A stretch of 64,000 bases of DNA from assembly GCF_947489365.1 (NCBI RefSeq), contig NZ_CANLDB010000011.1, positions 1 to 64,000 on the forward strand, given 5' to 3'. Shown piece by piece: positions 31,337 to 39,568 of this stretch. The position numbers were made by a program, and so were the translations under genes. This stretch comes from an uncultured Nocardioides sp. Its GTDB lineage: Bacteria; Actinomycetota; Actinomycetes; Propionibacteriales; Nocardioidaceae. Each line of letters begins with the position of its first letter. The stretch's first letter is position 1. The notes beneath the pieces were generated by a model. It was not told the DNA's origin, searched no databases, and worked only from the letters and a program-made list of their open reading frames with translations.

Positions 31337-32584
31337 ATGAGCGACGACACGAGGGCGACGACCGGGGCCGACAGCGAGGTCGGGACGCTGCGGACCGTGA
31401 TGCTGCACCGCCCCGGACCGGAGCTGAAGCGCCTCACCCCCCGCAACAACGACCGGCTGCTGTTCGACGGCCTGCCGTGGGTCTCGCGGGCGCAGGACGA
31501 GCACGACGCGTTCGCCCAGGCGCTGCGCGACCGGGACGTCGAGGTGCTGTACCTGACCGAGCTGCTCACCGAGACCCTCGAGTCCCGCGACGCCCGCAAC
31601 CACGCGATCACCACCGCGCTGGCGGGCCTCCACCTCGGCGACACGCTGCGGTCCTACCTCGCCGAGGCGCTGCGCGACGCCGCGCCGGCCGAGCTGATGA
31701 CCCTCCTGACGGCCGGCATCCGCAACGACGAGGTCCGCGGCGGCCACGGGCTCGTGACGAGCCTCCTGGCCCCCGACGACTTCCTCATCGACCCGCTGCC
31801 GAACCTGCTCTTCACCCGCGACTCCAGCGTGTGGGTCCGCGACCGCGTCGCCATCACCAGCCTCGCGATGCCCGCCCGGCGCCGCGAGACCCAGCTGACC
31901 GAGCTGATCTACACCGCCCACCCGCGCTTCGCCGGGACCCGCACGATCCACGGCTGGCACCACGAGCACGTCGAGGGCGGCGACGTCCTCCTGCTCGCCC
32001 CCGGTGTCGTCGCCGTCGGCGTGGGCGAGCGGACGACGCCCGCCGGCGTCGAGCGCCTCGCCCGCCAGGTCTTCCACGCCGACCTGGCCCACACGGTCCT
32101 CGCCGTGCCGATCGCCCAGGAGCGGGCGACGATGCACCTCGACACGATCTGCACGATGGTCGACGTCGACAAGATGGTCGTCTACGCCAACGTCGCCGAC
32201 AGCCTCGTCGCCCACACCGTGACGGCGGAGGGCGCCGGAGGAGGCATGGAGGCCGGCGCCGCCGACGTCCGCCTGCGCGTGGCGGAGCCCGAGCCGTTCC
32301 TCGTCGCCGCCGCGAAGGCGATGGGCATCGACACCCTCGAGCAGATCGACACCGGCCTCGACCCGGTCACCGCCGAGCGCGAGCAGTGGGACGACGGCAA
32401 CAACACGCTCGCGATCGCCCCGCGGGTCGCCATGGCCTACGAGCGCAACGACGAGACCAACGACCGTCTCGAGGCCGCCGGCATCGAGGTCCTCCGCATC
32501 GCCGGCTCCGAGCTCGGCTCGGGCCGTGGCGGTCCCCGCTGCATGAGCTGCCCGATCGCCCGCGAGCCGCTCCCGGTCGGCTGA
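31337..32584 (+). CDS. arcA: Arginine deiminase
   Basis: 415 residues of the guanidino-group hydrolase fold. Catalytic features: LPNLLFTRDSSVWV with the substrate-binding Asp, HVEGGDVLL with His and Glu/Asp, and the nucleophilic Cys402 in RGGPRCMSCP near the end. It hydrolyses arginine to citrulline and ammonia, the first step of the ADI pathway. No arcB or arcC gene is adjacent, so it may work in arginine nitrogen release or acid/ammonia homeostasis. Confidence 0.94.
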   Translation: MSDDTRATTGADSEVGTLRTVMLHRPGPELKRLTPRNNDRLLFDGLPWVSRAQDEHDAFAQALRDRDVEVLYLTELLTETLESRDARNHAITTALAGLHLGDTLRSYLAEALRDAAPAELMTLLTAGIRNDEVRGGHGLVTSLLAPDDFLIDPLPNLLFTRDSSVWVRDRVAITSLAMPARRRETQLTELIYTAHPRFAGTRTIHGWHHEHVEGGDVLLLAPGVVAVGVGERTTPAGVERLARQVFHADLAHTVLAVPIAQERATMHLDTICTMVDVDKMVVYANVADSLVAHTVTAEGAGGGMEAGAADVRLRVAEPEPFLVAAAKAMGIDTLEQIDTGLDPVTAEREQWDDGNNTLAIAPRVAMAYERNDETNDRLEAAGIEVLRIAGSELGSGRGGPRCMSCPIAREPLPVG

Positions 32585-32619
32585 GCGCTGTCCCGGACGT
32601 CACGCTGCTCACAGATCGA

Positions 32620-32648
32620 TGTAAACGACTGTTACACCTGGGTAGGAT
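32620..32648 (+). promoter_or_regulatory. Promoter and inverted repeat before cNMP-binding gene
   Basis: TGTAAA (32620-32625) and TAGGAT (32643-32648) form -35 and -10 boxes 17 bases apart, with six bases to the ATG at 32655, so the transcript is probably leaderless. TGTAA-N7-TTACA at 32620-32636 overlaps the -35 and could be an operator. Confidence 0.65.
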
Positions 32649-32654
32649 CACGCC

Positions 32655-33026
32655 ATGACCGGCTCGATCTTCGACAAGCTCCCCTCGGGCGACGCCAAGG
32701 CCGTGAAGGCCGCGGGAACCCGCGTGACCGTGCCCGAGGGCTGGTCGCCGATCAACCAGGGCACCGGCTCCGACAAGGCCTACATCCTCCTCGAGGGCGA
32801 GGCCTCGGTCCGCAAGGGCGGCGAGGAGCTCGCGCGCGTCGGCCCGGGGGCCGTCCTCGGCGAGATGTCGATCGTCAACCACACGCTGCGGACCGCCTCC
32901 GTCGTCAGCCTCACCGACCTCGTGCTGCTGCACTACACGCGCGAGAAGTTCGAGAAGCTGCTCGCCGACCACCCGAAGTTCAAGGACGCCCTGGACGAGC
33001 TGGCCCGCGAGCGCATCGAGGGCTGA
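32655..33026 (+). CDS. Stand-alone cyclic-nucleotide-binding protein
   Basis: A 123-residue protein that is only a CAP-family cNMP-binding beta-barrel plus a short C-terminal helix; there is no DNA-binding domain. The phosphate-binding cassette is LGEMSIVNHTLRTAS, with Glu70 for the ribose and Arg79-Thr80 for the cyclic phosphate, so binding is expected. It precedes a class III cyclase gene by four bases. A diffusible cAMP receptor or buffer for that cyclase is the inferred job. Confidence 0.85.
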   Translation: MTGSIFDKLPSGDAKAVKAAGTRVTVPEGWSPINQGTGSDKAYILLEGEASVRKGGEELARVGPGAVLGEMSIVNHTLRTASVVSLTDLVLLHYTREKFEKLLADHPKFKDALDELARERIEG

Positions 33027-33030
33027 GCCC

Positions 33031-34077
33031 GTGGCCGAGCCCGACAGCGAGGCCGGGCCGGACGTCGAGTCCCTGCTGCTCGGCGCGCCGCCGACCCTGA
33101 CGCGCACGCAGGTCGCCACGGAGGCCGGCGTACCGCTCGAGCTGGCGACGGAGCTGTGGCGACGCCTCGGCTTCGCGCAGGTCGACGACGACGCCGTCGC
33201 GTTCGGCGAGCGCGACGTCGAGGCGCTGCGCCTGGCGCGCGAGCTGGTCGAGCTCGGTGTCCTCTCCGAGGACTCGCAGGCGGCGCTGGTCCGGACCTGG
33301 GGCCGCAGCTTCGCCCGGCTCGCGGAGTGGCAGACCGCCCTGCTCGCGCAGGTCGCGGCCTCGGCCGGCGACGACCCCGCCGGGCGGCTGACCGCGCTGA
33401 CCTCCCTGACCGACGAGGTGCTCCCCCGGGTCGAGACCCTGCAGAACTACATCTGGCGCCGCCACCTCGTCAGCGCGTCCGGCGAGCTGCTGGGCGCCGC
33501 GCCCGGTGACGACGGGGCAGCCGACGACGGCGCGGGCTCCCTGTCCGTCGTCTTCGTCGACATCGTCGGCTACACCGCGACCAGCAAGCGGCTCGACTCC
33601 GGCGAGCTCGTGCGGTGGGTCGAGGCGTTCGAGGACGAGGTCGCGGCCGCCGTGGCCGACCACGCCGCCGCCGGCGGTCGCGTCATCAAGGGCATCGGCG
33701 ACGAGGTGCTGCTCGTCACCGACGGCCCCGCCGCCGCCGCGTCGATCGCCCTGGGCCTGGTGGAGCGCGGCGAGGACGACGACGACCCGTTCCCCCGCGT
33801 CCGCGCCGGGATCGCCCACGGACCCGTCGTCCAGCGCCTCGGCGACGTCTTCGGCCAGACGGTCAACCTCGCCGCCCGGGTCACCTCGGCGGCGCGGCCC
33901 GGCGCGGTGCTCGTCGACCAGGGCGTCCACGACCTGCTGTGCCCCGACCACGGCGACTCCCCGGCCGCCGAGGACCGCCGCTTCGCCCTCCGCCGCGTAC
34001 GACGGGCCTCGGTGAAGGACTACTCCGGCCTGCGTGTCTGGGCCCTGCGGCGCGGGGACGGCGACCGCACGGGGTAG
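33031..34077 (+). CDS. Class III adenylate/guanylate cyclase
   Basis: 348 residues from GTG 33031. The N-terminal ~165 residues are helical, with a MerR-like HTH look (LTRTQVATEAGVPLELATEL), and may be regulatory. The C-terminal cyclase domain has metal ligands D177 (VFVDIVGY) and D224, purine-specifying K220 (VIKGIGDEVLL), T277 and transition-state N279/R283 (GQTVNLAARV). Lys with Thr in the Asp position marks the class IIIb type, often bicarbonate-responsive, making cAMP. No transmembrane helix is seen, so it is cytosolic. It forms an operon with the cNMP-binding gene. Confidence 0.9.
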   Translation: MAEPDSEAGPDVESLLLGAPPTLTRTQVATEAGVPLELATELWRRLGFAQVDDDAVAFGERDVEALRLARELVELGVLSEDSQAALVRTWGRSFARLAEWQTALLAQVAASAGDDPAGRLTALTSLTDEVLPRVETLQNYIWRRHLVSASGELLGAAPGDDGAADDGAGSLSVVFVDIVGYTATSKRLDSGELVRWVEAFEDEVAAAVADHAAAGGRVIKGIGDEVLLVTDGPAAAASIALGLVERGEDDDDPFPRVRAGIAHGPVVQRLGDVFGQTVNLAARVTSAARPGAVLVDQGVHDLLCPDHGDSPAAEDRRFALRRVRRASVKDYSGLRVWALRRGDGDRTG

Positions 34078-34087
34078 AACTGGCCGC

Positions 34088-34669
34088 GTGTCGGACACCT
34101 CGAGCACCACCCTGACCCGCGGCCACAACCTCGTCCTCAGCGACCTCGTGCCGGCGGACGCGACCGTGCGGGTCGCCCTCGGCTGGGAGCCCACGACCGC
34201 GGGCAGCGGTCTCGACCTGCAGGCCGCAGCGCTGCTGATCGGTGTCGAGGGCACGGTGCTGTCCGACGCCCATCTCGTGTTCTACAACCAGCGCACGAGC
34301 CCCGACGGCACGGTCACGCTGAGCGACGAGCCCGTCGACGAGGTCCCGGGCGCCGACCGCCAGGTGCTCTCCGTCGACCTCGCCCACCTCGAGGAGGGCG
34401 TCGACCGCGTGCTGGTCGTCGTCTCCGTCTACGAGGCGGAGGAGCGCGAGCAGACGCTCGCCGACGCGACCGGCATCCGGGCGCGGGTGCTCGGCCCCGA
34501 CGGCGCCGAGGTCGTCCGCTACGACCTCGACGTCGAGACGACGATCCAGACCGCGGTGTCGCTGGTCGAGGTCTACCGCGCGGGCGAGGAGTGGAAGGTC
34601 ATGGCCGTCGGCCAGGGCTGGGCCTCGGGGCTGCGCGGCGTGGCCACCGACTTCGGCGTCCACGTCTGA
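34088..34669 (+). CDS. TerD-family protein
   Basis: 193 residues from GTG 34088 with the TerD/TerZ beta-sandwich: LTRGHNLVLSD, RVALGWEP, LDLQAAALLIG, the acidic loop with SDAHLVFYNQ and ALSVDL-like VLSVDLAHL followed by VYEAEEREQTL. The family binds calcium through acidic residues and is linked to tellurite resistance, stress and phage inhibition. It is single here and eleven bases after the cyclase gene, so may be co-transcribed or use TAGAAC seven bases before its start. Confidence 0.88.
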   Translation: MSDTSSTTLTRGHNLVLSDLVPADATVRVALGWEPTTAGSGLDLQAAALLIGVEGTVLSDAHLVFYNQRTSPDGTVTLSDEPVDEVPGADRQVLSVDLAHLEEGVDRVLVVVSVYEAEEREQTLADATGIRARVLGPDGAEVVRYDLDVETTIQTAVSLVEVYRAGEEWKVMAVGQGWASGLRGVATDFGVHV

Positions 34670-34690
34670 GGGTCCGCCGGAGGTGGATGC

Positions 34691-34726
34691 CCGGCCGCTG
34701 CTGACGGGGGAGGCAACAGCGGCCGG
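34691..34726 (+). terminator. Candidate terminator after TerD gene
   Basis: Ten-base arms CCGGCCGCTG and CAGCGGCCGG with a 16-base loop, 22 bases after the TerD stop and followed by ACTTGTTG. Confidence 0.55.
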
Positions 34727-34832
34727 ACTTGTTGAAAGTTAGTCGATCAGGGCACGCCGGACCACCTCAGGTCCCACAATTCCGTGATCGATGCGTGTGG
34801 GATCGCTCACGCCCGTGCGAGGGTGGCCCGCC

Positions 34833-35708
34833 ATGGGACCGCTGCGCACGCTCACGACCGACGACGGCACCCGTCTGACCTGGCAGGTCGGGGGTGAGGA
34901 CGCCGCCGCAGGGGCTCCGTTGCTGCTGCTCGGCGGGGCGACCTGGTCGATGGACTGGTGGGAGGACGACCTCTGCGAGGAGCTCGCCGCCTCGCGGCCC
35001 GTCGTCCGGTTCGACGCCCGGGACACCGGCGGCTCCACCCAGTGGCCGGTGGGCGAGCCCGGGTACGGCCCCGACGAGCTCGCCGCCGACGCCCTCGCCG
35101 TCGCCCGCGCGGCGGGCGCGACCCGGTTCCACGCGGTGGGGCTGTCCATGGGCGGCGGGCTCGCACAGCGGCTCGCGGCGACCGCGCCCGAGCGGGTCGT
35201 CTCGATGACCCTGGTCTCGACCTCCCCCGCGGATGCCGACGGGCTCGACCTCGCCCCGCCCACGGAGGCGCTGATGGCGACGTTCGCCGAGGAGTCCCCG
35301 ACACCCGACTGGTCCGACCCGGCCGCCGCCGTCGACGCCCTGGTCGAGGGCGAGCGGGCCTTCGCCGGGCCCGACGGCTGGGACGAGCCGCGCCTGCGGG
35401 CCCTGGCCGCCCGGGTCGTCGCGCGGACGCCGGACCTGGCGGCGAGCCTGACGAACCACCTCGTCGCGGTCGAGCGTGAGGGCGCCACCGTCCGCGCGGC
35501 CGACGTCGCCCGCGTGCCGGCGCTGGTGGTGCACGGGGACGCCGACCCGCTGTTCCCCGGCCACGGCGCCGTCCTCGCTGAGCAGCTCGGGGCGTCGTAC
35601 GTCGAGCTGCCGGGCGTCGGCCACCAGCTGCCGCCGCCGCACCTGTGGCCGCTGTTCGTCGACGCCGTGCTCAGCCACGCCGAGGCGGGTGCGGTCAGCG
35701 GATCGTGA
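34833..35708 (+). CDS. Alpha/beta hydrolase
   Basis: 291 residues from ATG 34833 (an upstream in-frame ATG at 34791 adds 14 unlikely residues). Catalytic features: oxyanion region LLLLGGATWSMD, RFDARDTGGS, nucleophile elbow VGLSMGGGL, acid in VHGDADPLFP and His in LPGVGHQLPP. Similar to esterases, haloperoxidase-like hydrolases and dehalogenase relatives, substrate unknown. The 3' end overlaps the convergent SEC-C gene by 14 bases. Confidence 0.86.
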   Translation: MGPLRTLTTDDGTRLTWQVGGEDAAAGAPLLLLGGATWSMDWWEDDLCEELAASRPVVRFDARDTGGSTQWPVGEPGYGPDELAADALAVARAAGATRFHAVGLSMGGGLAQRLAATAPERVVSMTLVSTSPADADGLDLAPPTEALMATFAEESPTPDWSDPAAAVDALVEGERAFAGPDGWDEPRLRALAARVVARTPDLAASLTNHLVAVEREGATVRAADVARVPALVVHGDADPLFPGHGAVLAEQLGASYVELPGVGHQLPPPHLWPLFVDAVLSHAEAGAVSGS

Positions 35709-36675
35709 CCTGCCGGTTGGCCAGGCCGCTGCGGGCGGCGCGCTCGGCGGCGGAGAGCGACCCGGTGGCGGCGAGCGCCTCGGTGAGCGCGGCGTCGAAG
35801 CGCTCGGCGGGCTCCTGGACCGCCCCGGCGCCGGTGCCGACCGCGAGGTCCCACACCGGGCACAGCACGCCGTGGGAGCGGAACATCCCCACCAGGCGGG
35901 AGTCGTCGGTCAGGCGGCTGGCGTCGGCGGCGTGCAGCCGCGCGAGGGCGTCGAGCAGCGCGTCCTCGGGCTCGGGGCGCACCCAGCGCAGGTGCTCCTT
36001 GGTGGACACGTCGCACCAGTACGCCGCGCCCACGCCGTCGAGCCGGACGGTCGGGACAGCCGCGGAGTCGGCCTGGCCGAGCGCCTCCCCCATCGCGTCG
36101 CGGGACTCCTGGTCCAGGTCGTCGGCCCAGAAGGAGAAGCCGTCGTGGACGGTCACGTCGAGCTCGACATCGGCCACGAGGTCCTGCAGCCGCGGCCCGG
36201 CGCCGGGCGCTGCCGTCACGACGACCGCCTCCCCGGCCGGCGCGACGAGCGCCCGCTCCAGGACGGCGGCCAGGTCGCGCGACGGGTCGCCGTACGCGTG
36301 CTGGACCTGGAGGCCCAGCCAGACGGTGCCGTCCTCGCGGACCAGCGCCGGCGTGGCGCCGGGCAGCAGGGTGCAGAGCCGGACCGCCCGGTCGTGGGGG
36401 TTCTCCGCGGCGTCGCTCAGCGTCAGCGGCGCGGTGGCGGCGGGGACGAGGTCCTTGAGCGCGACGAGGTCGCACTCCATCGCGAGGCCCGCGAAGGGGC
36501 GGGCGACGTACGCCGTGGCGCCGCCGTCCGCGCCGCCGTGGCAGTTCTTGTAGCGCTTGCCGGAGCCGCAGGGGCAGGGCTGGCGGGGACCGACCTGGCC
36601 CTCGCCCCCCGCGCCGGCGCTCGCGCCGGTGGTGCTGCTCGCGGTCTGGGCTCGGGTGCGGGACGTCTTCGCCAT
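35695..36675 (-). CDS. SEC-C zinc-motif protein, DUF5926
   Basis: 326 residues from ATG 36675, supported by TAACTT seven bases upstream. Near the N-terminus is a SEC-C metal-binding motif, PCPCGSGKRYKNCHG (Cys-x-Cys...Cys-His), as in the tail of SecA. The remaining ~270 residues match the actinobacterial DUF5926 family (MECDLVALKDLVPAATAPL near the start). Function is unknown; the zinc motif suggests protein or ribosome contact. Confidence 0.85.
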   Translation of the reverse strand: MAKTSRTRAQTASSTTGASAGAGGEGQVGPRQPCPCGSGKRYKNCHGGADGGATAYVARPFAGLAMECDLVALKDLVPAATAPLTLSDAAENPHDRAVRLCTLLPGATPALVREDGTVWLGLQVQHAYGDPSRDLAAVLERALVAPAGEAVVVTAAPGAGPRLQDLVADVELDVTVHDGFSFWADDLDQESRDAMGEALGQADSAAVPTVRLDGVGAAYWCDVSTKEHLRWVRPEPEDALLDALARLHAADASRLTDDSRLVGMFRSHGVLCPVWDLAVGTGAGAVQEPAERFDAALTEALAATGSLSAAERAARSGLANRQVTIR

Positions 36676-36685
36676 GGGCGCCAAG

Positions 36686-37477
36686 TTAGCCGTCGACCAG
36701 GGACCTCACGAACGCCGGCCGGTCGGTGATGTACGCCGAGACACCGAAGGACCGGCACAGCTCCACGTCGGCGCGGGTGTTGACGGTCCACACGTGGATC
36801 TCGCGGCCGGCCTCCACGAGGCGCCGCCCCAGGCCGGGGTGGTCCCGGAGGTCCTCGACGCCGGGGCCGATGATCCAGTCGTCGCCCACCACCTGTCGGA
36901 GGAACGGCCAGTAGTGGGCGTGGTCGACCAGCATCACGACGGGCACCCGCGGCGCGAGCCGGCGTACCCGCTGGAGGGCGACGTAGGAGAAGCTCATGAC
37001 CCGGGCCGGGGAGCCCTCCCGGCCCCAGCCGAAGTCGCGGAGCAGCTCGACGACGCGGCGCTCGACCAGCCCGGCGTACCGGGTGGGGTGCTTGGTCTCG
37101 ACCGCGAGCTCGACGCGCTGGCCCGACGCGGTGCGGTGATCGGCCACGCACTCCATCAGGCGACGCAACGTGAGGACCCGGTCTCCGTCCTCGTCCCGCT
37201 CGGGCGCCTCGTCGTCGAGGTCGGCCCAGGGCCGGTGAAGGGCGGTGAGGTCGGTGTCGTCCAGCTGGTCCAGGGTCAGCGTCGAGATCAGCTGCGGCCC
37301 GACGGTGTCGCGACCCATCGAGCGGTCGTGGACGCAGACCAGGTGGCCGTCGGCGGTCAGGCGGACGTCGCACTCCAGCGCGTCGGCGCCGTCCTCGAGC
37401 GCCTTCAGGTAGCCCCCGAGCGTGTGCTCGGCGACCGAGTCCCCGGTCCCGCGGTGCGACACGACCTGCGGCCTCAT
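36686..37477 (-). CDS. Glycerophosphodiester phosphodiesterase
   Basis: 263 residues from ATG 37477. GDPD signature from the start: SHRGTGDSVAEHT with catalytic His/Arg, metal ligands in DALECDVRLTADGHLVCVHD, and C-terminal VWTVNTRADVELC. It hydrolyses glycerophosphodiesters to glycerol 3-phosphate and an alcohol. No signal peptide is visible, so it is cytosolic. Ten bases separate it from the SEC-C gene. Confidence 0.9.
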   Translation of the reverse strand: MRPQVVSHRGTGDSVAEHTLGGYLKALEDGADALECDVRLTADGHLVCVHDRSMGRDTVGPQLISTLTLDQLDDTDLTALHRPWADLDDEAPERDEDGDRVLTLRRLMECVADHRTASGQRVELAVETKHPTRYAGLVERRVVELLRDFGWGREGSPARVMSFSYVALQRVRRLAPRVPVVMLVDHAHYWPFLRQVVGDDWIIGPGVEDLRDHPGLGRRLVEAGREIHVWTVNTRADVELCRSFGVSAYITDRPAFVRSLVDG

Positions 37478-37522
37478 GCTGCGGCATCCTGCCCCATCGC
37501 GGCGCCGGGGTACCGCTGCGAC

Positions 37523-38029
37523 GTGCGCGAGTTCGACTACTCCCTGGACTACGACTCCCTGGACCTCCGCGAGCACCCCGAGCTCTACTCGGTGGGCCGC
37601 GGCGAGCAGGGGGTGCTGCGGGTGCAGCCGTACAAGTCCGAGCTCCTGCCGCTGTGGCGGTTCGCGACGGAGGAGGCCGCCCGCGAGTCCTCCGAGGCGA
37701 TCACCGAGCGCTTCCACGCCTACCTCGCGGACGACGACTTCGTCGGCGCCGACATGGCGCGCAAGTTCCTGCAGATGGGCTACACCCGCTCACGCCGGTA
37801 CGCCAACCACCGCGGCGGCAAGAAGTACGACGGCCCGGTGCCGGAGGACAAGAAGGGGGTCAGCGGGGCCCACGGCCGGGCCGAGAAACCGCGGCTCGAG
37901 CGGGAGGACCAGGACCCGGAGAAGGTGGCGGCCGCGGCCGTGTTCAAGGCGGCCTGGCGCGCGGCGGCCGACGACCCGACGTACCGGCGGATGAAGAAGC
38001 GGCACCGCGAGCAGCACGAGGACGCCTGA
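37523..38029 (+). CDS. DUF4385 family protein
   Basis: 168 residues from GTG 37523. The acidic, aromatic N-terminus FDYSLDYDSLDLREHPELY, the QPYKSELLPLWRF segment and ADMARKFLQMGYTRSRRYAN are characteristic of DUF4385. The C-terminal half is very basic (KKYDGPVPEDKK to RRMKKRH), suggesting nucleic-acid contact, which is inference. It is divergent from the GDPD gene. Confidence 0.8.
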   Translation: MREFDYSLDYDSLDLREHPELYSVGRGEQGVLRVQPYKSELLPLWRFATEEAARESSEAITERFHAYLADDDFVGADMARKFLQMGYTRSRRYANHRGGKKYDGPVPEDKKGVSGAHGRAEKPRLEREDQDPEKVAAAAVFKAAWRAAADDPTYRRMKKRHREQHEDA

Positions 38030-38038
38030 CCCTGCGTC

Positions 38039-39505
38039 TCACCCCGCCGCCGCGGCCTCCGGGTCGAGCGGGAGGTGGACGGTGAAGGTGCTGCCGGCGC
38101 CGAGCTCGCTCTCGACACCGACACGGCCGCCGTGGAGCTCGACGATGGAGCGGGTGATGACGAGCCCCAGACCGGTGCCGGGGGTGTCGCGCACGGAGGC
38201 CCGGTCGGCCCGGAAGAACTTGGTGAAGAGCTGGTCCAGCTCCGCGGTGGTCATCCCGATGCCGCGGTCGCGCACCGCGATGGTGACCTCCGACCCGTCG
38301 AGCCCCACGGTGACGTCGATCGTCGACCGGGGCGGGCTGTACTTGTGGGCGTTCGAGACCAGGTTCGTGACGACCTGCTCGAGCCGGCGGGGGTCGCCCA
38401 CGAGGGGCACCGACGCCGCGGACGAGCTGACGGCGAGCGTCTGGTCCTTGCCCGACACCAGCGGCGCGACGGCGCTCGCCACGTCGCCGACGAGTGCCAC
38501 GACGTCGAGCGGCTCGACCTCGATCCGCAGGGTGCCGGGCTCGAGGCGCGCCACGTCGAGCAGGTCGGCGACCAGGGTGTCGAGCCGGTGGGCGTTGGCC
38601 AGCACGACCTCGAGCATCCGCCGTTGCGGGTCCGGGGCCGCTCCGTGGTCGGCGTGGTCGGCGTGGTCGGCCTGGTCGGCGCGGTCGGCGCGGTCGGCGC
38701 GGTCGGCGACCTGGTCGAGCACCAGCTCGGTGTAGCCGAGGATGGAGCTCAGCGGGGTGCGCAGCTCGTGGCTCACGAGGTTCACGAACTCGTCCTGGAG
38801 TGCTGCGGACCGGCGCGCGACCTCCAGGCCGACACGACGCTCCTCCGCCTCGCGCCGCGAGTCGATGAGCAGCCGGGTCCGGGTCTCGAGCACGCCGCGA
38901 GCCTGGGCGAACAAGACGACGAGCCCGACGAGGGCGAGCATCCCGCCGCCGGTGTCGACCCACGCGAGCACCTCGGGGTCGAGGCCCGAGCTTCGACCCA
39001 GCCCGTGGCTCCCGACCATCGCGACGAGGGCCACGGCGAGGCCCGCGACCGCGATCAGCCGCGCCGGCCACCCGGCCACGAACTGCATGGTGAACACCAC
39101 CGGCAGCATGCTGGCCACCACGACGGTGATGACCTCCTCGGGCACCAGCAACGAGATCGCGCAGATCACCCCGAGGACGTTGACCGCGAACAGCAGGACG
39201 CCGGCCTGGAGCCGTCCGGCCAGGACCAGCCGTGCGCACAGGAGGTCGACCGCTCCCCCGACGACGGCGAGGACCGCCACCCCGGCCAGCCGCCGGTTGT
39301 CGAGCAGCAGCCAGCCGCCGAGGAAGAGGACCGCGTAGACCATGGACAGGGCGGCCAGCCAGGCGCAGGCGAGGAAGGCGCGTCGCCGCAGGACCGGGTC
39401 GTCGAGGTCACCGTCGGCGACGTCGTCCAGGGAGGTCGGCCCGCCCTGCGGGGAGCGTGGCAGCGTCCTGGGCCCGCCCCCACCGTCGGTCACGGGCGGC
39501 ATCAT
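38039..39505 (-). CDS. Membrane sensor histidine kinase
   Basis: About 488 residues from ATG 39505. Six hydrophobic helices (~50-210), then a helix to the DHp domain with H-box VSHELRTPLSSILGYTE and an HATPase domain with N-box LVSNAHKYSPP, G1 DRGIGM and G2 GTGLGL. After the H-box the second DHp helix is separated by a 21-residue insert of seven Ala-Asp-(Arg/His/Gln) repeats, encoded by 9-bp tandem DNA. No response-regulator gene is next to it, so it is an orphan kinase. Confidence 0.9.
   Translation of the reverse strand: MMPPVTDGGGGPRTLPRSPQGGPTSLDDVADGDLDDPVLRRRAFLACAWLAALSMVYAVLFLGGWLLLDNRRLAGVAVLAVVGGAVDLLCARLVLAGRLQAGVLLFAVNVLGVICAISLLVPEEVITVVVASMLPVVFTMQFVAGWPARLIAVAGLAVALVAMVGSHGLGRSSGLDPEVLAWVDTGGGMLALVGLVVLFAQARGVLETRTRLLIDSRREAEERRVGLEVARRSAALQDEFVNLVSHELRTPLSSILGYTELVLDQVADRADRADRADQADHADHADHGAAPDPQRRMLEVVLANAHRLDTLVADLLDVARLEPGTLRIEVEPLDVVALVGDVASAVAPLVSGKDQTLAVSSSAASVPLVGDPRRLEQVVTNLVSNAHKYSPPRSTIDVTVGLDGSEVTIAVRDRGIGMTTAELDQLFTKFFRADRASVRDTPGTGLGLVITRSIVELHGGRVGVESELGAGSTFTVHLPLDPEAAAAG
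38645..38707. repeat. Seven 9-bp tandem repeats inside the histidine kinase gene
   Basis: Units of the form G(T/C)GGTCGGC repeat seven times in frame and encode Ala-Asp-(His/Gln/Arg) in the DHp loop of the kinase. The sequence is slippage-prone without frame loss. Confidence 0.9.
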
Positions 39506-39568
39506 GCCCCACGCCGACCCGATCCGCACGGCTTCCGTCGGTCGTCGCCCTGGCGACGACGGCGCGGC

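Noticed and set aside
36676..36684. Upstream TTG start for the SEC-C/DUF5926 gene
   Set aside because: TAACTT seven bases before the ATG at 36675 would overlap the longer form; the ATG fits a leaderless start.
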